From positions 1-12,266 of the forward strand of contig JAUXJX010000015.1 in the NCBI GenBank assembly GCA_030624545.1: a stretch of DNA of 12,266 nucleotides, read 5' to 3'. This stretch comes from Bacteroidota bacterium. GTDB lineage: Bacteria > Zhuqueibacterota > JdFR-76 > DREG01. Position 1 is the stretch's first letter, and every line of letters starts with the position of its first letter. The notes under the pieces are model-generated. The model was not told the DNA's origin. It ran no database searches and saw only the letters and a list, made by a program, of their open reading frames with translations. A program made the translations under genes and the position numbers. Below, in pieces: positions 7,626-12,266 of this stretch.

Positions 7626-8908
7626 TAGGAAGCCTCATCATCCATCATCAGCAGCGGCACCACAGAGCCCACTGAAAGGGACCGGGAATAAACAACTTCG
7701 GCAGAAATCCCTGTTGTTTCCGATCTCACGGCAGGAGTCCGAAATCGATAGCCTTTTATCTTATTTTTCAGATCGGCGAAAAATGGCAAGGGATCTGACC
7801 ACGAAAGCAAGGCGTAACCTTTGCGACCTCTATGGGATTTCCACCACGCCCTAACTGAGAGATCGCCTCGTCGCCAATAGTAAAACGCGGACTGCAAATC
7901 CCGTCGGAGATAAACCCACTTAACATTTCTATATTTCTGCGTCAAGTTCTTAGGTAGAGGACGACCCGTTACATCACAATACTTTGCATAGAGTAATTCG
8001 ACGCCACCGGCCTCGGCGATTGCAGATCTTCCGGTCGGTCGTCCGATATTTGGCTCAATGATGAAATGGTCACCTGTGCGTTCGTCTCTTTTGATTTCAA
8101 CATAGCCAAGTCCGCGATAATTAACCTCTTTGAACAACCGGATTGAGTCTCTCAACACGATATCATTACGACATTCCTGACCCAGACAACTCGTTCCGGT
8201 TTCGGGCGGCCATTGCCGGATTTTACGGGCAATGAAAGTCACAATCGGTTCCGATGCGGAATTAAAATAGCAGTTGCAGGAGTATAAGTTTGAATCCGGC
8301 CCCGGTATCCATTCCTGTACCATAAGCACATTTGACCAATTAGAACATTTGTCATATATGTCAAGCAGCTCACGACGACTTGAGATCTTATAGACTTTGG
8401 CGGTGGTGTTTCTTTCCCATTCGGGTGTCTTGATGGGCGGCTTCAGAATGCATGGATATGTCAAATGTTCGGATGCATGCATAACATCGAGTTTCTTGTG
8501 TAAGAAGAATGTATTGGGTATTGGCAGGCCGGCCTGTTCCGCAAAGCGATAAAAGGAGATCTTGTTCATGAGCATTTCGACAACGTCCGGCTCGGGCAAC
8601 ACAATGTGGTACCATGACGCCAGCTTTTGGCGGCTTCTCGAGATAAGTAAGACACTCTGGTCCGTGCAAGGATAAAGGACGGCCTTCGCGGATAATCTCC
8701 GCCCCAAATTTTCCAACCTCATGATGAGATCTTCACTTCCTGTATCTGCGAATAGTATTTTTTTGCAGACTTTTGTCCGGCAGCCGAAATGCTGGGCGTC
8801 ATTGGCAATCCCAATAACCGGCACACCTCGCGCGGACAAGATGCGGGCCGTTTGAAGCCCTGTCATACAGTCGAGACCGATCACTATTGCATAGTTTGAA
8901 TGTGGCAT
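7625..8908 (-). CDS. ATP-grasp ligase of the polysaccharide-locus type
   Basis: ATP-grasp enzymes activate a carboxylate as acyl phosphate and join it to an amine or other nucleophile. In this 427-residue protein an N-terminal pre-ATP-grasp fold (about 1-110, opening YAIVIGLD) is followed by the ATP-grasp fold: NKISFYRFAEQAGLPIP at 115-131, the ATP-contacting lysine in CILKPP (K156), QEWIPGPD at 198-205, and the metal/ATP acidic motif VEIKRD (E271) with IIEPNIGRP (E285, N287). A roughly 100-residue tail (about 325-427) contains WRRGDLSVRAWWKS and a SWSDPLPF stretch, which I recall as typical of ATP-grasp proteins found in exopolysaccharide loci. The substrate is unknown. Start is ATG with no clear Shine-Dalgarno, 71 bases after pepM. 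Attachment of an amino acid or a phosphonocarboxylate to the glycan is a reasonable inference, not shown. Confidence 0.85.
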   Translation of the reverse strand: MPHSNYAIVIGLDCMTGLQTARILSARGVPVIGIANDAQHFGCRTKVCKKILFADTGSEDLIMRLENLGRRLSAKAVLYPCTDQSVLLISRSRQKLASWYHIVLPEPDVVEMLMNKISFYRFAEQAGLPIPNTFFLHKKLDVMHASEHLTYPCILKPPIKTPEWERNTTAKVYKISSRRELLDIYDKCSNWSNVLMVQEWIPGPDSNLYSCNCYFNSASEPIVTFIARKIRQWPPETGTSCLGQECRNDIVLRDSIRLFKEVNYRGLGYVEIKRDERTGDHFIIEPNIGRPTGRSAIAEAGGVELLYAKYCDVTGRPLPKNLTQKYRNVKWVYLRRDLQSAFYYWRRGDLSVRAWWKSHRGRKGYALLSWSDPLPFFADLKNKIKGYRFRTPAVRSETTGISAEVVYSRSLSVGSVVPLLMMDDEAS

Positions 8909-8979
8909 GTGTTTTAGTCGCTTTGAGAATATGTGTTCAGTGGAGAAGTTGTATGTAAGCGCCCAAGAAAGATTTGAGA

Positions 8980-9888
8980 TCAGGAGGCGTGTCTATATTC
9001 TATGTCCGGCGCGCCATTCTTGGGTAAATAGCGCTTTTCCGCCTCCTTTAATTCGGCAGCATTTTGCAGGCGAAATATCTCAGAGACTGGGGCAATCTCT
9101 CCCTCAACGCCTAAGAGGGATTGCTCCTCAAAAATCTGGGAGGCCGTCCGCTGCATCGCAGTAATACTGGAGCGCATCATGTGGTTTGCCCAAATGATTA
9201 GCTTGATTCCGGCGTCTACAAGTACTTGTGTTTGCGTGTTGTAATACATCGTGGGTACTACAACTACCGGACAGGTGTTCTTCCACTCTTCCATAAACGT
9301 GAGAATGTCAGCCGGTGTTGAAAGTTTACTGTGAACCAAAAGGGCGTCGGCCCCGGCCCTGTAATAGGCTTCCGCTCGTTTAAGCGCTTCAGACAAGCCC
9401 CATCCCGCTATAAAGGCTTCGATACGCGCGACCACACAAAAATCAGGATCCTCCTGCGTATCCTTCGCCGCCTTGATCTTACCACAGAATTCGTCAATGT
9501 TCGCTAGTGGTTGTCCCTCTCCGTTAATAAATGAATTGGTCTTTGGGAAAAGTTTATCCTCTATACACATGGCGGACACTTTGATCTGTTCAAGTTTTCG
9601 AACCAACCTACGAACATTGTTAAAATTGCCATAGCCCGTGTCGGCGTCAATTAAGATGGGAATTGACGCGGCATCGCTCAAATATTCCGCAACTTCAAGC
9701 ACCTGTGTCCAGCTTGCTTCGTTATTATCACGGACACCCAGTGAGGCGGAGATAGAAAGACCACTCGCCCAAATCCCCTTAAAGCCGGCTTCTTCCACAA
9801 TCCTGGCACTGATACCGTTGTGTGCTTCCAGCAGAAATTCAACTTCATTCGATTCAAGTAAGGCCCTGAATTGTGTGGATTTCTTCAT
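8980..9888 (-). CDS. pepM: Phosphoenolpyruvate phosphomutase (PEP mutase)
   Basis: Cytoplasmic enzyme that rearranges phosphoenolpyruvate to 3-phosphonopyruvate, forming the C-P bond that commits carbon to phosphonate biosynthesis. The 302-residue protein fits the isocitrate lyase/PEP mutase superfamily and carries the mutase signature [10 protein letters not shown] at 110-119. From memory of the mussel enzyme, all known active-site positions are present with a constant offset of four: S42, D54 in the gating loop [11 protein letters not shown]81 and D83 in DADTGYGN, E110, K116, N118, S119, R155 and H186. This separates it from isocitrate and methylisocitrate lyases, which carry a KKCGH motif instead. 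Start is ATG with AAGGAG nine bases upstream. Neighbours are a hydroxyacid dehydrogenase before it and an ATP-grasp ligase after it, all inside a glycan operon. No phosphonopyruvate decarboxylase is fused or adjacent. Confidence 0.96.
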   Translation of the reverse strand: MKKSTQFRALLESNEVEFLLEAHNGISARIVEEAGFKGIWASGLSISASLGVRDNNEASWTQVLEVAEYLSDAASIPILIDADTGYGNFNNVRRLVRKLEQIKVSAMCIEDKLFPKTNSFINGEGQPLANIDEFCGKIKAAKDTQEDPDFCVVARIEAFIAGWGLSEALKRAEAYYRAGADALLVHSKLSTPADILTFMEEWKNTCPVVVVPTMYYNTQTQVLVDAGIKLIIWANHMMRSSITAMQRTASQIFEEQSLLGVEGEIAPVSEIFRLQNAAELKEAEKRYLPKNGAPDIEYRHAS

Positions 9889-9897
9889 TACTTTGAT

Positions 9898-9903
9898 CTC
9901 CTT
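9898..9903 (-). promoter_or_regulatory. Strong ribosome binding site of pepM
   Basis: AAGGAG on the minus strand, nine bases before the pepM ATG, in the 38-base gap after the dehydrogenase stop. It is the best Shine-Dalgarno sequence in the window, suggesting independent and efficient translation of pepM. Confidence 0.8.
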
Positions 9904-9926
9904 GATGTTGGAGTTGTGTAGTTGGT

Positions 9927-10889
9927 TTAGGCCGCCTGGATCCTTGCCTGCGATCGAACTAGCTCTTGTTTTGCAGAAAATGATGCGATAATCTGCATAA
10001 TTCTCTTGCCAATTTCACGTTGCGAATCAATAGTACCTGCCCCAATGTGAGGGGTAAGTATGACATTCGGTAATTTGGCCAGTGGTGACATTTTCCCATC
10101 CCCTTCTTCTTCGTGTACATCCAACGCCGCTCCCCGCAAACGGCCGCCTTCCCTTAGTTCGTGGCAGAGAGCCCTCTCATCTACTACACCTCCCCGTGCC
10201 AGATTAATGAGGAAGGCCCCTCGCTTCATCCCCGCGAGCGTCTCTGCATTAAACAGATATCGTGTAGATTCGCACAGCGGCACATGTATACTGAGGACAT
10301 CTGATCTGTACAAAACTTCATCAAAGGTGGAAAGGCGTATCCCTTTTTCTTTCAGATCGGCGACCATTGCCGGCGAAACTACTTTATCATAGCCGATAAC
10401 CTCCATGCCCCATGCTGCTCCCAGCCGTCCGACACGTGATCCAATATTTCCAACACCAACAATACCCAGGGTCTTGCCTGTCAAGAGATACCCTGTGAGT
10501 TCGTGCTTAGCCCATTTTCCCTGTCGGAGTAAGCGATCCGCTTGCAGAAGGTTTCGCGCCAGCGCCAGCATAAGTGCAAAACTCATTTCAGCAACAGCCT
10601 TGGCGCCGGGTTCAGGAATTCGGACAAGCTGAATTCCTCGCCCGTGCACTAAATCCTCATCCAGATTGTCGATTCCGGAACCGGCCCTAATAAGCAGCTT
10701 TAAGTCCGGTGAGCAAGCCATAACGTCTGCAGTGATACTAACACCACTGCGAAAGGTCAAAATCTGTCTGTCCCTAATCAGATCCTTAAGTTCCTCGCGC
10801 TTAGCATTAAAAGCACAAACTACATCATGCTCTTCTTGTAGCTTTTCTATGGTGGCTGGGAAAATTGGACTGGCAATTAGTATTCGCAT
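9927..10889 (-). CDS. D-isomer-specific 2-hydroxyacid dehydrogenase (phosphoglycerate dehydrogenase-like); candidate phosphonopyruvate reductase
   Basis: NAD(P)-dependent oxidoreductase interconverting a 2-keto acid and a D-2-hydroxy acid. The 320-residue protein has the short PGDH-type layout without a C-terminal ACT domain. Visible are the substrate-loop RAGSGIDN (68-75), the Rossmann motif GVGNIG (145-150) with D168 ending the second strand (suggesting NAD), the catalytic Arg in NLARGG (R232), the acidic EEE cluster at 260-262 and the catalytic His in TPHIGAGT (H281). I chose the ATG at 10889 because GGAG lies 5 bases upstream and family homology starts at MRILI. The frame is open to 11033, but that 48-residue extension overlaps the GT2 end and looks non-coding. 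It is directly followed, 38 bases on, by the PEP mutase. The family is certain; phosphonopyruvate as substrate is inferred from this neighbour, and serine-pathway or hydroxypyruvate chemistry remains possible. Confidence 0.9.
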   Translation of the reverse strand: MRILIASPIFPATIEKLQEEHDVVCAFNAKREELKDLIRDRQILTFRSGVSITADVMACSPDLKLLIRAGSGIDNLDEDLVHGRGIQLVRIPEPGAKAVAEMSFALMLALARNLLQADRLLRQGKWAKHELTGYLLTGKTLGIVGVGNIGSRVGRLGAAWGMEVIGYDKVVSPAMVADLKEKGIRLSTFDEVLYRSDVLSIHVPLCESTRYLFNAETLAGMKRGAFLINLARGGVVDERALCHELREGGRLRGAALDVHEEEGDGKMSPLAKLPNVILTPHIGAGTIDSQREIGKRIMQIIASFSAKQELVRSQARIQAA

Positions 10890-10894
10890 TGTGT

Positions 10895-10898
10895 CTCC
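10895..10898 (-). promoter_or_regulatory. Ribosome binding site that decides the dehydrogenase start
   Basis: GGAG on the minus strand, 5 bases before the ATG at 10889. It supports that start over the longer open frame reaching 11033. Confidence 0.7.
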
Positions 10899-10977
10899 AT
10901 TTACATTTATCAAGAAATGTGATCGATCTCTGCATCGGCCGGAACTGAACGAGCTAAGCGGCTTGCGGAAGGCGGCA

Positions 10978-12150
10978 TCAATTAGCTTCGGCAAAATTCC
11001 GGCGGGGCTGCCATAATTCAAAACGTTTTCCACAAAGCAGTTTGAATAGGGCAGAGAGTGCGGCGAGATTTACAAGACAATAGAAAAAGGGGACGTAAAA
11101 CAGTTTCCAATGTCCCGGCTTCCTGCTGCGAAGAAAATATCCTGCGCAGGCAAAGCCGTAAAACAAAACCTGTCCTAGCAGTGCTGCCTGATAATGAACC
11201 CCGTGGGAAAACAAAAAAACGTTGCTCGCCAAAAGAAGCAAAAGGAAGATTGGCAGCGTTCGGCGCAAAATCTTGTGCGTGAATAGGGTAACCGAATAAA
11301 ATCCATAGCGGAACGGGTTCAGCAGATTTCTTCGCAGAATAACGCCCCGCAAGCCTCGATTGATTATGCGAATTTTTCGGACAAATTCGTTTTCAGCTTT
11401 TGATGATGTCCTTTCATAGGCAATGGCTCCCGGTTCAAACACCAATCGGTAGCCTTGCTCTACGACGGAAGTTGAAATGGCAAAGTCATCTGTTACGCCG
11501 GTGTTAGCGGGCATGCGGTAGAGGCTCCTCCGGACGGCATAAATCGCCCCATCTGCCGAAACGATACTTCCGGTCAGGCTCTCCATCGATTTTAGCCATT
11601 TATCGAAAGACCAGTATAGATTTTCTCCCTTTCCCGACCCGTCTTCACATTTTTCCTCAACATAAATTTGGTTACCGCATACACCACCGACTTCAGGATC
11701 CGCAAAATTACGAGCGAGCATGAGCAATGCATCAGGCTGAAATAAAGTATTTGCATCCGAAAACACTATGATCTCTCCCGAGGAGCGGTTCACCGCTTCG
11801 TCAACTGCGTAAATCTTGCCGCGCCGATGTAGACTCAGCAAACGTACGCCTTTGTGGGCATAGCTTTCGGCGATCGCTTCTGTGGCGTCTGTCGACCCAT
11901 CGGAAGCCACGATTAGCTCGAGTTTGGTAGCCGGATAATTCAGGTTCAAGGCATTTTCGATCCTGCTCGAAATGCTGTGCTCCTCATTGAATGCCGCAAT
12001 AATAAGGGTCATATTCGGCGTAATCGGCCGTTGCCGAACTTGATAGTTCCTCAGCCTTGCAAACGCGATCACCCATAGCGTAAACCCGGCATAGACATAG
12101 ATCAATACTGCCATGGAGAGCCAAAACGTCCATGATGAAATAATCGACAC
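10978..12150 (-). CDS. Membrane-associated family 2 glycosyltransferase
   Basis: Transfers a sugar from a nucleotide donor onto the lipid-linked glycan at the cytoplasmic face of the membrane. The 390-residue protein has an N-terminal membrane segment (about residues 8-30). A GT-A domain follows: AAFNEE at 52-57, DGSTD at 84-88, the metal-binding SDAN at 131-134, an acceptor-side TDD at 220-222 and an R-I-I-N-R-G-L-R-G stretch at 261-269 in place of the classic QxxRW. Two or three more membrane segments (about 299-316, 322-340 and 350-372) close the protein, the layout of processive or cellulose-synthase-like GT2 enzymes. Start is GTG, one base after the upstream stop; no good Shine-Dalgarno is seen, which fits coupling. 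An internal ATG at residue 13 would remove part of the first membrane segment. The sugar and linkage are unknown. Confidence 0.88.
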   Translation of the reverse strand: MSIISSWTFWLSMAVLIYVYAGFTLWVIAFARLRNYQVRQRPITPNMTLIIAAFNEEHSISSRIENALNLNYPATKLELIVASDGSTDATEAIAESYAHKGVRLLSLHRRGKIYAVDEAVNRSSGEIIVFSDANTLFQPDALLMLARNFADPEVGGVCGNQIYVEEKCEDGSGKGENLYWSFDKWLKSMESLTGSIVSADGAIYAVRRSLYRMPANTGVTDDFAISTSVVEQGYRLVFEPGAIAYERTSSKAENEFVRKIRIINRGLRGVILRRNLLNPFRYGFYSVTLFTHKILRRTLPIFLLLLLASNVFLFSHGVHYQAALLGQVLFYGFACAGYFLRSRKPGHWKLFYVPFFYCLVNLAALSALFKLLCGKRFELWQPRRNFAEAN

Positions 12151-12151
12151 T

Positions 12152-12266
12152 TCAATTGGCTACACGGCAATCAAAGACACTGCCTGCGGTTCGAATGATT
12201 ATCCTGATATCAAGCCAGAGCGTGTGATTGCGCATATAAGCGATATCCAGCCTGAGCCGATCGTCG
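12152..12266 (-). CDS. Undecaprenyl-phosphate sugar-1-phosphate transferase, C-terminal end (partial)
   Basis: Only the last 37 codons and a TGA stop are inside the window; the gene begins beyond the right edge. The visible peptide contains LRLDIAYMRNHTLWLDIRII, which matches the conserved C-terminal end of bacterial sugar transferases of the WcaJ/PssY/EpsL type (normally D-x-Y-x-x-x-x-S-L-W-x-D-x-x-I-L-x-x-T). These membrane enzymes start a repeat unit by moving a sugar-1-phosphate from a UDP-sugar to undecaprenyl phosphate on the inner membrane. Its stop is one base before the GTG start of the next glycosyltransferase, so the two are probably translationally coupled. The catalytic part is not visible, so the sugar donor cannot be guessed. 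The family call rests on a short but very typical motif. Confidence 0.85.
   Translation of the reverse strand, partial: DDRLRLDIAYMRNHTLWLDIRIIIRTAGSVFDCRVAN

Noticed and set aside
8962..9024. Inverted repeat CCCAAGAA ... TTCTTGGG between pepM and the ATP-grasp gene, considered as a terminator or attenuator
   Set aside because: The stem is only 8 bp with a 47-base loop, one arm is within the pepM coding end, and no T-run follows, so it is probably chance.
8980..9888. Isocitrate or methylisocitrate lyase as the identity of this gene
   Set aside because: The lyase KKCGH motif is missing and the mutase EDKxxPKxNS motif and gating loop are present.
9638..9991. 117-residue open frame on the plus strand opposite pepM
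   Set aside because: Composition is that of an antisense shadow; pepM on the other strand is beyond doubt.
10890..11033. 48-residue N-terminal extension of the dehydrogenase
   Set aside because: It overlaps the end of the GT2 gene, lies before the natural MRILI start, and the ATG at 10889 has its own GGAG.

Overview
The window is a 12-kb piece of a polysaccharide (exopolysaccharide, capsule or O-antigen type) biosynthesis locus. It holds twelve genes, all on the minus strand, in tight head-to-tail order with gaps or overlaps from about -8 to +88 bases. The layout suggests one long operon read from high to low coordinates. Both ends are cut by the window: it opens with the last 37 codons of a sugar transferase and closes within a GT4 glycosyltransferase. 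No RNA gene, mobile element, CRISPR array or clear terminator was seen, and no stretch above 100 bases lacks a gene. The host is probably a Gram-negative bacterium: there is a Wzx/Wzy-style gene set, a Wzy/O-antigen-ligase-like membrane protein and a signal-peptide lyase. The sequence alone does not fix the taxon.

In order of transcription: initiating polyprenyl-phosphate sugar-1-phosphate transferase (C-terminus, 12266-12152); membrane GT2 glycosyltransferase (12150-10978); D-2-hydroxyacid dehydrogenase (10889-9927); phosphoenolpyruvate phosphomutase (9888-8980); ATP-grasp ligase (8908-7625); HPr-kinase-like P-loop protein (7609-6416); secreted alginate-lyase-family protein (6423-4942); second GT2 (4925-4014); O-antigen ligase/polymerase (3981-2428); thymidylate-kinase-like P-loop protein (2418-1684); NodB-type polysaccharide deacetylase (1687-608); GT4 glycosyltransferase (531-1, continuing outside).

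The glycan part is ordinary: a lipid-linked repeat is started by the sugar transferase, extended by three glycosyltransferases, polymerised by the Wzy-like protein and edited by a deacetylase and a lyase. The unusual part is a PEP mutase with every active-site residue intact, placed directly behind a hydroxyacid dehydrogenase and before an ATP-grasp ligase. PEP mutase is the committed enzyme of C-P bond (phosphonate) biosynthesis, so the locus probably makes a phosphonate-bearing polysaccharide. No phosphonopyruvate decarboxylase or aminotransferase lies in the window. The adjacent dehydrogenase therefore suggests a reductive branch (phosphonopyruvate to phosphonolactate) rather than the usual 2-aminoethylphosphonate route. 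That branch, and any role of the ATP-grasp ligase in attaching the product, are inference.
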